Positions 16,855-24,880 of a stretch of 64,000 bases of DNA are shown here, piece by piece; the first letter of the stretch is position 1, and each line of letters begins with the position of its first letter. Under the pieces are notes generated by a model that saw only the letters and a program-made list of their open reading frames with translations, searched no databases and was not told the DNA's origin. Both the position numbers and the translations under genes were made by a program. Source of the DNA: Simplicispira lacusdiani (GTDB taxonomy: Bacteria > Pseudomonadota > Gammaproteobacteria > Burkholderiales > Burkholderiaceae_C); assembly GCF_003604195.1 (NCBI RefSeq), contig NZ_QXGR01000004.1:291641-355640 (forward strand). The letters run 5' to 3'.

Positions 16855-17373
16855 CTGGCCCTCGGTCAGCGTGTCGAGCTGGAAGCGGCCGCTCTGGTCC
16901 CACAGCCAGGTGTCGGTGTAGGTGACCTTGCCCATGCGCAGGGGCAGCGGGTAGGGCGCGGCGGCGCGCACGGTGCGCTCGATCTCGGCCACCACCTCGG
17001 GCGCATGGCGCGGCGCGCGCAGCCAGTGCACGCGGGTCACGCGGCCCTTGCGGTCGATGTCCACCTCCAGCACGCCGATGGCGTAGAGCTGGGGCGGCAG
17101 CTTGCCCTTGAAGATGCGCTCGGCGTTCAGGCCATAGAGGTGGCCGGCGGCATCCTTGCGGTAGTCGCGCGGAGTGCGTGCCTCCGAGGGGGGCGTGGCC
17201 AGCGTGGCGGGGCCCAGGGTGCTGGGGGTGTCGCTGCCTTTGCGGCTGTCGGCCGGGAGGGTGCTGACGGGCGAGGATTTGCAGGCCGCCACCAGGGCGG
17301 CCACGGCCGCCATCAGGCCGGCCAGCAGCCAGGGGCCGCGCGTCTTGCTGCGTTGGGATGGAATCTGGTCCAT
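16849..17373 (-). CDS. TonB C-terminal-like lipoprotein
   Basis: The 174-residue protein has a lipoprotein signal (LAGLMAAVAALVAAC, Cys about residue 30). After a low-complexity linker, a domain from about residue 75 resembles the TonB C-terminal domain (GVLEVDIDRKGRVTRVHWLR). It would be anchored to a membrane facing the periplasm, where it may bind another envelope protein. It lacks the usual TonB N-terminal helix and Pro-rich spacer, so energy transduction is doubtful. It sits alone on the minus strand between hiuH and xdhC; its start is only 34 bp from the preferred xdhC start. Confidence 0.75.
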   Translation of the reverse strand: MDQIPSQRSKTRGPWLLAGLMAAVAALVAACKSSPVSTLPADSRKGSDTPSTLGPATLATPPSEARTPRDYRKDAAGHLYGLNAERIFKGKLPPQLYAIGVLEVDIDRKGRVTRVHWLRAPRHAPEVVAEIERTVRAAAPYPLPLRMGKVTYTDTWLWDQSGRFQLDTLTEGQL

Positions 17374-17407
17374 GCTGCGGGTGGTGAATTCCGGAAAGGC
17401 CGATAGC

Positions 17408-18229
17408 GTGGCATTTTTGCACTTTTTGCTCCAGGGGTTGGAAACGGCCCCGGCCTGTCTGGTGAGCGTGGATCGCACCGAGGGCTCGGCGCCGCGCGAG
17501 CGCGGCGCCTGGATGGCGGTGTTCGATGGCCATGTGGTGGGCACCATCGGCGGCGGGCATGTGGAGTTCCAGGCCATCGCCGAGGCGCGCCGCCGGCTCG
17601 CCGGCGGGGCGGGCCCCGCCGTGCTGCGCTATGCCCTGGGCCCCAGCCTGGGGCAGTGCTGCGGCGGCGTGATGCACCTGCGCTTCGAGCGGGTCACGCG
17701 GGCCGACGGCGCCCTGCTCGCCACGCGCCTGGCGCCCCGGTGCGCGCCCGTGGCGCTGTTCGGCGGTGGCCATGTGGGCCAGGCGCTGGCGCGCGTGCTG
17801 GCGCCGCTGCCTTTTCAGCTTACCTGGATCGACAGCCGCGACGGTATCTTTCCGCCCGATGCGCCGCCGGACGCGGCCTGCGAGCATTCCGAACCCGTGC
17901 AGGCCGCCGTGCCCGGCCTGGCGCCCCAGTCGCGCGTGCTCATCATGAGCTTCAGCCATGCCGAGGACCTGGACGTGGTCGCCGCCTGCCTGCGCCGCCA
18001 GCGCGAGCACGGTGACCTGCCCTTCATCGGCCTGATTGGCAGCCGCAGCAAATGGGCCGTCTTCCGCCGCCGCCTGGCGGAGCGCGGCTTCGCCGAGGCG
18101 GAGCTGGCACGCGTGACCTGCCCCATCGGCGTGCCCGGCATCGCGGGCAAGGCGCCCGAGGTCATCGCCGTGGCCGTGGCGGCGCAGTTGCTGCAGACCT
18201 TGCCGCCCGATGGGCTGGGAGACTCCTGA
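17408..18229 (+). CDS. xdhC: Xanthine dehydrogenase accessory protein XdhC
   Basis: The protein has the XdhC layout: an N-terminal segment (VDRTEGSAPRERGAWM), the GTIGGGHVEF motif, a Cys pair (LGQCCGGV) and a Rossmann-like domain (LFGGGHVGQALA, IGLIGSRSKW). XdhC binds molybdenum cofactor, helps its sulfuration and inserts it into XdhB. GTG 17408 is preferred because GGAAAGG precedes it and the length (273 residues) fits the family; ATG 17372 is possible but overlaps the divergent start. The xdhAB genes lie 13 kb away in this window rather than next to it. Confidence 0.9.
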   Translation: MAFLHFLLQGLETAPACLVSVDRTEGSAPRERGAWMAVFDGHVVGTIGGGHVEFQAIAEARRRLAGGAGPAVLRYALGPSLGQCCGGVMHLRFERVTRADGALLATRLAPRCAPVALFGGGHVGQALARVLAPLPFQLTWIDSRDGIFPPDAPPDAACEHSEPVQAAVPGLAPQSRVLIMSFSHAEDLDVVAACLRRQREHGDLPFIGLIGSRSKWAVFRRRLAERGFAEAELARVTCPIGVPGIAGKAPEVIAVAVAAQLLQTLPPDGLGDS

Positions 18230-18270
18230 TGCAGGGTGGCTGGATTCGTGCTGAAATCGCGCGCAGGTTT

Positions 18271-18282
18271 TGCATACACTTT
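18271..18282 (+). promoter_or_regulatory. Possible GntR half-site upstream of puuD
   Basis: The 12-mer TGCATACACTTT is identical to the core of the inverted repeat in the gntR-hiuH region. Only one CACTTT arm is kept here. It lies 120 bp before the PuuD start codon. Confidence 0.4.
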
Positions 18283-18401
18283 GCATCCTCCGGTCGCAGC
18301 GGAGCCCCGGCAGCGCAAGCTGCCTTGGAGCGCGGCCCATGTCCTGCTCAGAGCGCCCGCAGTGGTGAGCAGCTATTGGCGTGCAGCCAAGGGTGAACCA
18401 C

Positions 18402-19619
18402 ATGGAAAGCTACCTTCTCGACTGGGCCAACCTGCTGCTGCGCTGGCTGCATGTCATCACGGCCATCGCCTGGATCGGCTCCTCGTTCTACTTCGTCTTC
18501 CTCGACAGCAGCCTCACGCCGCCCGAGGACGAGGACCTGAAGAGGCAGGGCGTGAGCGGCGAGCTCTGGGCCGTGCACGGCGGGGGCTTCTACCACCCGG
18601 TCAAGTTCGCCGTTTCGCCCCCGAAGCTGCCCGGGCACCTGCACTGGTTCTACTGGGAGAGCTACAGCACCTGGCTCAGCGGCTTTGCGCTGTTCACCGT
18701 GTCCTACCTCTGGAGCGCGGGCACCTACCTGGTGGACAAATCGCGCATGGACTGGGCGCCGCCCACGGCCGTGCTGGCGGCGCTGTCCTTCCTGGTGGTG
18801 TTCTGGCTGCTCTACGACGCCATCTGCCGCGCCTTCGGCCAGCGCAAGAACGGCGACGCCATCGTCGGCGCGCTGGTCTTCGTGCTGGTGTGCATCGCCT
18901 CGTGGCTGGCCTGCCACTGGTTCGCGGGGCGCGCGGCCTTCCTGCTGGTGGGCGCGATGATGGCCACGGCCATGAGCGCCAACGTGTTTTTCTGGATCAT
19001 CCCGGGACAGAAAACGGTGGTGGCGCAGATCAAGGCCGGCCAGCCGGTGGACCCCATCCACGGCAAGCGCGGCAAGCAGCGCAGCGTGCACAACACCTAT
19101 TTCACGCTGCCGGTGCTGTTCGCCATGCTCAGCGGGCACTACAGCTTCACCTGGAGCCACCCGCAGAACTGGCTGGTGCTGATCCTCATGATGTTCGCGG
19201 GCGCGGCCATCCGGCAGTTCTTCGTGCTGCGCCATGGCTACAAGCTGGGGCGCAACGCACACCCCTGGCCGTATGCGCTGGTGGGCGTGGCCGTGCTGGT
19301 GGGCGCGGTCGCCTGGCTGCGCCCGGGTGCTCCTGTTTCCGTAGCTGGCAGCGCTTTATCCACGGGTTCTACGGCCGGATTTGACTACAAGGAAGTGCAG
19401 GCCGTGCTGCAACAGCGCTGCGTGCAATGCCATGGCGCCGAGGTGCAGATGAAGGGCGTGCGCCTGGACACCCCCGAACAGGTGGCGCCGCGCGCCCCGC
19501 TCATCTACCAGCAGGTGGTGCTGCAAAAGCTCATGCCCATGAACAACGCCACGCAGATGACGGAGGCCGAGCGCGCCCTGATCGCGCGCTGGCACGCGGC
19601 CGGGGCCCCCGTGCAATAG
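18402..19619 (+). CDS. puuD: Urate hydroxylase PuuD with C-terminal cytochrome c
   Basis: The 405-residue protein has eight or so membrane segments (residues 10-305) of the urate oxidase N-terminal (DUF989) type, with conserved WIGSSFYF and LHWFYWES stretches. A soluble cytochrome c domain follows at about 330-405, with haem motif CVQCH and a late Met in KLMPMNN. It oxidises urate to 5-hydroxyisourate at the membrane and passes electrons to the respiratory chain instead of oxygen. ATG 18402 follows AAGGGTG. A dispersed repeat (19330-19391) codes for the linker between membrane and haem domains. Confidence 0.93.
   Translation: MESYLLDWANLLLRWLHVITAIAWIGSSFYFVFLDSSLTPPEDEDLKRQGVSGELWAVHGGGFYHPVKFAVSPPKLPGHLHWFYWESYSTWLSGFALFTVSYLWSAGTYLVDKSRMDWAPPTAVLAALSFLVVFWLLYDAICRAFGQRKNGDAIVGALVFVLVCIASWLACHWFAGRAAFLLVGAMMATAMSANVFFWIIPGQKTVVAQIKAGQPVDPIHGKRGKQRSVHNTYFTLPVLFAMLSGHYSFTWSHPQNWLVLILMMFAGAAIRQFFVLRHGYKLGRNAHPWPYALVGVAVLVGAVAWLRPGAPVSVAGSALSTGSTAGFDYKEVQAVLQQRCVQCHGAEVQMKGVRLDTPEQVAPRAPLIYQQVVLQKLMPMNNATQMTEAERALIARWHAAGAPVQ
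19330..19391 (-). repeat. Dispersed repeat, copy I, inside puuD
   Basis: Read on the minus strand it runs CAAATCCGGCC, a diverged centre, AAAGCGCTGCCAGCTA and a GGAG end. It encodes residues 310-330 of PuuD, the linker before the cytochrome c domain, without a frameshift. Confidence 0.6.
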
Positions 19620-19628
19620 GGCGCGGGG

Positions 19629-20270
19629 TCAGGGGGCTGGGGTTTTCACCTCCAGCCCCAGCCCGCGCAGGTAGGTGGCGATGGTGCTGCGCCCGGCCTG
19701 CACGAGGTCGAAGGCCTCGGTGTCCAGCAGCCAGCCCTGCAGCAGCCCTTCCACCAGCACCTGCAGGCCCAGCGCCGCCATGTCGGGCGGCACGGTGGCG
19801 GGGCAGGAGCGCCCGGCGAAGGCGCGCTCCAGCGCGCTGCGGTTGTGCGCCAGCCACTGGCGGTGCATGGTCAGGTGGCGGGCCTGTACGGCGTCAAGCT
19901 CCTGCACGTACTCCACGCGGTGGATGGCGATCTGCATCACGCGGCGCAGCGAGGCGTCCGTGGCGATGCGGTGCAGCGCCTCCAGCATGGCTTCGAACAC
20001 CCTGTCCATGTCCGGGGCGGGCGCGCCCGGCCGTGGGTCCAGCAATAGCTGGTCCAGCGGCGCGGTGGCGCGCTCCATCATGGCGTTGAACAGGTCGGCC
20101 TTGTCCTTGAAGTGCCAATAGATCGCGCCGCGCGTGGCGCCAGCCGCCCCGGCGATGTCCTGCAGCGAGGTGCGCGACACGCCCTTTTCCTCGAACAGCC
20201 GTTCCGCGGCGTCGAGCAGGGCGTTGCGCGTCGCCATCGCATCGGCTTTGGTGCGGCGGGGGGCCATCAT
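19629..20270 (-). CDS. acrR: TetR-family repressor (AcrR-like)
   Basis: The 213-residue protein starts with a TetR helix-turn-helix (TSLQDIAGAAGATRGAIYWHF, about residues 33-53) and continues as an AcrR/TtgR-type ligand domain (about 70-205). It is divergent from an RND efflux operon, and a perfect 11-bp inverted repeat very similar to the AcrR operator lies between. It most likely represses that operon and itself until a hydrophobic compound binds. ATG 20270 follows AGGAG; a second ATG at 20267 is possible. The gene converges with puuD. Confidence 0.9.
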   Translation of the reverse strand: MMAPRRTKADAMATRNALLDAAERLFEEKGVSRTSLQDIAGAAGATRGAIYWHFKDKADLFNAMMERATAPLDQLLLDPRPGAPAPDMDRVFEAMLEALHRIATDASLRRVMQIAIHRVEYVQELDAVQARHLTMHRQWLAHNRSALERAFAGRSCPATVPPDMAALGLQVLVEGLLQGWLLDTEAFDLVQAGRSTIATYLRGLGLEVKTPAP

Positions 20271-20296
20271 TGTTCTCCTGCGGTCATGCTGCCTAC

Positions 20297-20324
20297 TATA
20301 CATACATTCAAGCATGTATGTATA
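20297..20324. promoter_or_regulatory. AcrR-type operator
   Basis: TATACATACAT (20297-20307) and ATGTATGTATA (20314-20324) are perfect inverted arms around TCAAGC. The sequence closely resembles the known E. coli AcrR operator and lies between the divergent regulator and efflux genes, 26 bp from the regulator start. Confidence 0.8.
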
Positions 20325-20434
20325 CTCCCGGCTTCACCATCCAGATACACAGCGGCGCGCACCGGGTTAACCGAAAGTCACTATGCTTTTTGACTTTCGT
20401 GCCCGCCACGGACGGATTTACGCCAAGGATTCCC

Positions 20435-21709
20435 ATGCTCTCACGCCATCCACAGACTGAGACTGTTTCTGCCCTGTTCCCCTTTTCTTCCGGCGCGCGC
20501 TGGCGGCTGGCACTGGCCAGCGGCAGCCTGGGCGTAGCGCTGCTGCTGTCGGCCTGCGGCAAGGGCGACGCGCCCGCGGCGCCGCCCGGCGGCGGCATGC
20601 CGCCGCCCGAGGTGGGCGTGGTCACCGTGCAGCCGGGCGAGCTGGGCCTGCAGACCGAGCTGCCGGGCCGGCTGGAGGCCTCGCGCGTGGCGCAGGTGCG
20701 CGCCCGCGCGGCGGGCATCCTGCAGCAGCGCCTGTTCCAGGAGGGCAGCGATGTCAAGGCCGGGCAGGTGCTGTTCCGCATCGATGCGGCGCCCTACGAG
20801 GCCGCCTTGCAGAGCGCCGAGGCCGCGCTGGCCAAGGGCCAGGCCAACCTGGTGCAGACCACCGCGCTGGCCGAGCGCTACAAGCCCCTGGCCGCTGCCA
20901 ATGCCGTGAGCCAGCAGGAATACGCCAACGCCGTGGCCGCGCAGAAGCTGGCCGAGGCCGATGTGGCCGCCGGCAAGGCCGCCGTCACGACGGCGCGCAT
21001 CAACCTCGGCCATGCCAGCGTGACGGCGCCCATTGCCGGGCGCATCGGCCGGGCCCTGGTGACGGAAGGTGCGCTGGTGGGGCAGGGCGAGGCCACGCAA
21101 CTGGCCGTGGTGCAGCAGATCCACCCGATGTATGTGAACTTCACGCAGTCCGCCGCCGAGGTCATGCGGCTGCGCCGCGCCCTGGAGGCCGGCCAGTTCA
21201 AGCGCGCGGCGGGCGGCAACGCCGCCAGCGTGCGCGTGCTGCTGGAGGATGGCAGCGAGTACCCGCTCGCGGGCAAGCTGCTGTTCTCCGACCTCAGCGT
21301 GGATGCCACCACGGGCCAGATCACGCTGCGCGCGCAGGTGCCCAACCCGGACGGCCTGCTGCTGCCCGGCCTGTACGTGCGCGTGCGGCTGGAGCAGGCA
21401 CAGGCGCAGCAGGCGATCCTGCTGCCGCAGCAGGCGGTGACGCGCTCGGCCCAGGGTGACACGGTGCTGGCCATCGGCGCCGACGGCAAGCCGGCGCAGC
21501 GCAGCATCCAGATCGGCGGCCAGCAGGGCGGCCAGTGGGTGGTGCTCGGCGGCCTGCAGGCGGGCGAGCAGGTGATCGTCGACGGCTTCCAGAAGCTGCG
21601 CGGCAACCCCGTGGTCAAGCCCGTGCCCTGGCAGGGCGGCGCCAAGCCCGGCGCGCCCGCCAGCGGCGCTCCTGCGGCCCCAGCCTCCACGGCCAGCGCG
21701 GCGCAGTAA
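20435..21709 (+). CDS. acrA: RND efflux periplasmic adaptor (AcrA/MexA type)
   Basis: The 424-residue membrane-fusion lipoprotein has a lipobox (LLSACGKGD, Cys about residue 35), a biotinyl-lipoyl-like hairpin domain (about 60-200) with an alpha-helical coiled hairpin between, and beta-barrel and membrane-proximal domains (to about 385). It links the inner-membrane pump to the outer-membrane channel encoded downstream. The C-terminus is an Ala/Pro-rich tail. ATG 20435 is preceded by AAGGA and begins the signal peptide; the upstream open frame crosses the operator and is discarded. Confidence 0.94.
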   Translation: MLSRHPQTETVSALFPFSSGARWRLALASGSLGVALLLSACGKGDAPAAPPGGGMPPPEVGVVTVQPGELGLQTELPGRLEASRVAQVRARAAGILQQRLFQEGSDVKAGQVLFRIDAAPYEAALQSAEAALAKGQANLVQTTALAERYKPLAAANAVSQQEYANAVAAQKLAEADVAAGKAAVTTARINLGHASVTAPIAGRIGRALVTEGALVGQGEATQLAVVQQIHPMYVNFTQSAAEVMRLRRALEAGQFKRAAGGNAASVRVLLEDGSEYPLAGKLLFSDLSVDATTGQITLRAQVPNPDGLLLPGLYVRVRLEQAQAQQAILLPQQAVTRSAQGDTVLAIGADGKPAQRSIQIGGQQGGQWVVLGGLQAGEQVIVDGFQKLRGNPVVKPVPWQGGAKPGAPASGAPAAPASTASAAQ

Positions 21710-21721
21710 GGAGCGCCCAGC

Positions 21722-24700
21722 ATGGCGAAATTCTTTATCGACCGGCCCATCTTCGCGTGGGTGATCGCGCTGTTCATCATGGTGCTGGGGGGCGTGTCCA
21801 TCACCCAGCTGCCCATCGCGCAGTACCCACCCGTGGCGCCCCCGGCCATCGTGGTCTCGGCCACCTACCCTGGCGCCTCGGCCCAGACGCTGGAGGACAG
21901 CGTGCTCTCGGTGATCGAGCGCGAGATGAACGGCTCGCCCGGCCTGATCTATATGGAGTCGGTGGCGCAGGCCAACGGCACCGGCAACATCACGCTGAGC
22001 TTCCAGCCCGGCACCAATGCCGACATGGCGCAGGTGGACGTGCAGAACCGCCTCGCGCGCGCCACGCCGCGCCTGCCCGCCGTGGTGACGCAGCAGGGCG
22101 TGCGCGTGGACAAGTCGCGCAGCAACTTCCTGCTGTTCGCCATCCTGTCGTCGGACGATCCGGCCTGGGACCCGGTGGCGCTGGGCGACTACGCCTCGCG
22201 CAACATCGTGCCCGAGCTGCAGCGCCTGCCCGGCATCGGCCAGGCGCAGCTGTTCGGTACCGAGCGCGCCATGCGCATCTGGATCGACCCGGCCAAGCTG
22301 CTGGGCCTGAACCTCAGCGCGGCCGACGTCAACAACGCCATCCGCGCGCAGAACGCGCAGGTGTCGGCGGGCGAGATCGGCAGCCTGCCGAACGTGGCGG
22401 GCCAGGGCATCGCGGCCACCGTGATCGTCAACGGGCAGCTTTCCAGCGCTGAGGAATTCGGCCGCATCATCCTGCGCGCCAACCCCGACGGCTCCACCGT
22501 GCGCCTCAAGGACGTGGCGCGCATCGAGCTGGGCGGCCAGGTCTATGCCACCTCGGCGCGCCTCAACGGCAAGCCCTCGGTGGGCATGGGCGTGCAGCTC
22601 TCGCCCACGGGCAACGCGCTGGCCGCCGCCAAGGCGGTGCGCGAGAAGATGACGGAACTGGAGCGCTATTTCCCGCAGGGCATGAAGTGGTCCATCCCCT
22701 ACGACAGCTCGCGCTTCGTCGACATCTCCATCACCCAGGTGGCGACCACGCTGGTCGAGGCCGTGGTGCTGGTGTTCCTGGTGATGTTCCTGTTCCTGCA
22801 GAACCTGCGCTACACCATCATCCCCACCATCGTCGTGCCGGTGGCGCTGCTGGGCACCTTCGCCACGCTGATGGCGCTGGGCTTCTCGATCAACGTGCTC
22901 ACCATGTTCGGCATGGTGCTGGTGATCGGCATCGTGGTGGACGACGCCATCGTGGTGGTGGAGAACGTCGAGCGCATCATGAGCGAGGAGGGGCTGCATC
23001 CGCTGGAGGCCACGCGCAAGGCCATGGGCCAGATCTCGGGCGCCATCGTCGGCGTGACCGTGGTGCTGATCTCGGTGTTCGTGCCGCTGGCCTTTTTCGC
23101 GGGCTCGGTGGGCAACATCTACCGCCAATTCGCGGCGGTGATGGTGTCGTCGATCGCCTTCTCGGCCTTCCTGGCGCTGTCGCTGACGCCGGCGCTGTGC
23201 GCCACGCTGCTCAAGCCCGTGGAGGCCGGCCACCACCATGCCAAGACGGGCTTCTTCGGCTGGTTCAACCGGGGCTTCTCGCGCACCGCCAAGGGCTACG
23301 AGGGCGTGGTGGCGCGCATCCTGCGCCGCGCGCCGCGCGCCCTGATCCTCTACGCGGCCATCATCGCCGCCGCCGCCGTGGTCTACATGCGCCTGCCCGC
23401 GTCCTTCCTGCCCAACGAAGACCAGGGCACCATGCTGGTGAACGTGCAGCTGCCGCCGGGCGCCACGCAGGAGCGCACGCGCGCCGTGATGGAGCAGGTC
23501 GAGGCCTACATGCTCAAGCAACCCGAGGTGCAGAGCATGGTGGGCGTGCTGGGCTTCTCCTTCTCGGGCCAGGGACAGAACGCCGCGCTGGCCTTCGTCA
23601 CGCTGACCGACTGGGCCAAGCGCGCCGGTCCCGGCAGCAATGCCGAGGCGGTGGCGGGGCGTGCCTTTGGCGGGCTTTCGGGCATTCGCGATGCCTTCAT
23701 CTACCCGCTGAGCCCGCCGCCCATTCCCGAACTGGGCGCCGCGTCGGGCTTCAGCTTCCGCCTGCAGGACCGCGCCGGCCTGGGCCGCGAGGCCCTGCTG
23801 GCCGCGCGCAACCAGTTGCTGGGCATGGCGATGCAGAGCAAGGTGCTGGCGCAGGTGCGCCCCGACGGCCTGGAGGACGCGCCCCAGCTGCAGCTCGACA
23901 TCGACCGCGACAAGGCCAGCGCCCTGGGCGTGGGCTACGACGCCATCAACAGCGCCATCGCCACGGCCCTGGGTTCGAGCTACGTCAACGACTTCCCCAA
24001 CGCCGGGCGCCTGCAGCGCGTGGTAGTGCAGGCCGACGCGCCCGCCCGCATGCAGCCCGACGACCTGTTGCGGCTCAACGTGCTCAACAGCCAAGGCAAG
24101 GCCGTGCCCCTGTCGGCCTTCTCGACCACGCGCTGGGTGTCGGGCGCCATGCAGACCGTGCGCTACAACGGCTACCCGTCCATGCGCATCAGCGGCGCGG
24201 CGGCGCCGGGCCAGAGCACGGGCGCGGCCATGGACGAAATGGAGCTCCTGGCGGCGCAACTGCCGCAAGGCTTCGGCTTCGAGTGGACGGGCCAGTCGCG
24301 CGAGGAAAAGCTCGCCGGCGCCCAGGCCATCATCGTCTACGCCTTCGCCATCCTGGCGGTGTTCCTGTGCCTGGCGGCGCTGTACGAAAGCTGGTCGATT
24401 CCGTTCGCGGTGATCCTGGTGGTGCCGCTGGGGGTGCTGGGGGTGCTGGTGGCCACGCTGCTGCGCGGCTATGCGAACGATGTGTACTTCCAGGTGGGGC
24501 TGGTGACCATCATCGGCCTGTCGGCCAAGAACGCCATCCTGATCATTGAGTTTGCCAAGGACCTGCAGGCCCAGGGCAAGAGCGTGATCGAGTCGGCCCT
24601 CGCGGCAGCCCACCTGCGCTTCCGGCCCATTGTCATGACCTCGATGGCCTTCATGCTGGGCGTGCTTCCGCTGGCCCTGGCCACGGGCGCGGGTTCGGCC

Positions 24701-24880
24701 AGCCAGCGTGCCATCGGCACCGGCGTGATTGGCGGCATGATCACCGGCACGGCGCTGGCCGTGTTCTTCGTGCCGGTCTTTTTCGTGCTGGTGCGCGGCC
24801 TGTTCAAAGGCAGCGCGCGCCAGCGGCAATTTGACGCGCAACACGCGCACCAGACGGGCGTGGGAGACCACCATGCATAA
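21722..24880 (+). CDS. acrB: RND efflux pump (AcrB/MexB type, HAE1)
   Basis: The 1052-residue inner-membrane transporter has the hallmarks of hydrophobe/amphiphile RND pumps: FFIDRPIFAWVIA at the N-terminus, 12 membrane helices and two large periplasmic loops. The proton-relay aspartates are in IVVDDAIVVVENV (about 407-408) and the relay Lys in SAKNAILIIEFAKD (about 935-940). It exports lipophilic antibiotics, solvents or dyes using the proton gradient. It follows the adaptor by 12 bp and overlaps the outer-membrane gene by 8 bp, forming a complete tripartite operon under the TetR regulator. Substrate range cannot be read from sequence. Confidence 0.96.
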   Translation: MAKFFIDRPIFAWVIALFIMVLGGVSITQLPIAQYPPVAPPAIVVSATYPGASAQTLEDSVLSVIEREMNGSPGLIYMESVAQANGTGNITLSFQPGTNADMAQVDVQNRLARATPRLPAVVTQQGVRVDKSRSNFLLFAILSSDDPAWDPVALGDYASRNIVPELQRLPGIGQAQLFGTERAMRIWIDPAKLLGLNLSAADVNNAIRAQNAQVSAGEIGSLPNVAGQGIAATVIVNGQLSSAEEFGRIILRANPDGSTVRLKDVARIELGGQVYATSARLNGKPSVGMGVQLSPTGNALAAAKAVREKMTELERYFPQGMKWSIPYDSSRFVDISITQVATTLVEAVVLVFLVMFLFLQNLRYTIIPTIVVPVALLGTFATLMALGFSINVLTMFGMVLVIGIVVDDAIVVVENVERIMSEEGLHPLEATRKAMGQISGAIVGVTVVLISVFVPLAFFAGSVGNIYRQFAAVMVSSIAFSAFLALSLTPALCATLLKPVEAGHHHAKTGFFGWFNRGFSRTAKGYEGVVARILRRAPRALILYAAIIAAAAVVYMRLPASFLPNEDQGTMLVNVQLPPGATQERTRAVMEQVEAYMLKQPEVQSMVGVLGFSFSGQGQNAALAFVTLTDWAKRAGPGSNAEAVAGRAFGGLSGIRDAFIYPLSPPPIPELGAASGFSFRLQDRAGLGREALLAARNQLLGMAMQSKVLAQVRPDGLEDAPQLQLDIDRDKASALGVGYDAINSAIATALGSSYVNDFPNAGRLQRVVVQADAPARMQPDDLLRLNVLNSQGKAVPLSAFSTTRWVSGAMQTVRYNGYPSMRISGAAAPGQSTGAAMDEMELLAAQLPQGFGFEWTGQSREEKLAGAQAIIVYAFAILAVFLCLAALYESWSIPFAVILVVPLGVLGVLVATLLRGYANDVYFQVGLVTIIGLSAKNAILIIEFAKDLQAQGKSVIESALAAAHLRFRPIVMTSMAFMLGVLPLALATGAGSASQRAIGTGVIGGMITGTALAVFFVPVFFVLVRGLFKGSARQRQFDAQHAHQTGVGDHHA

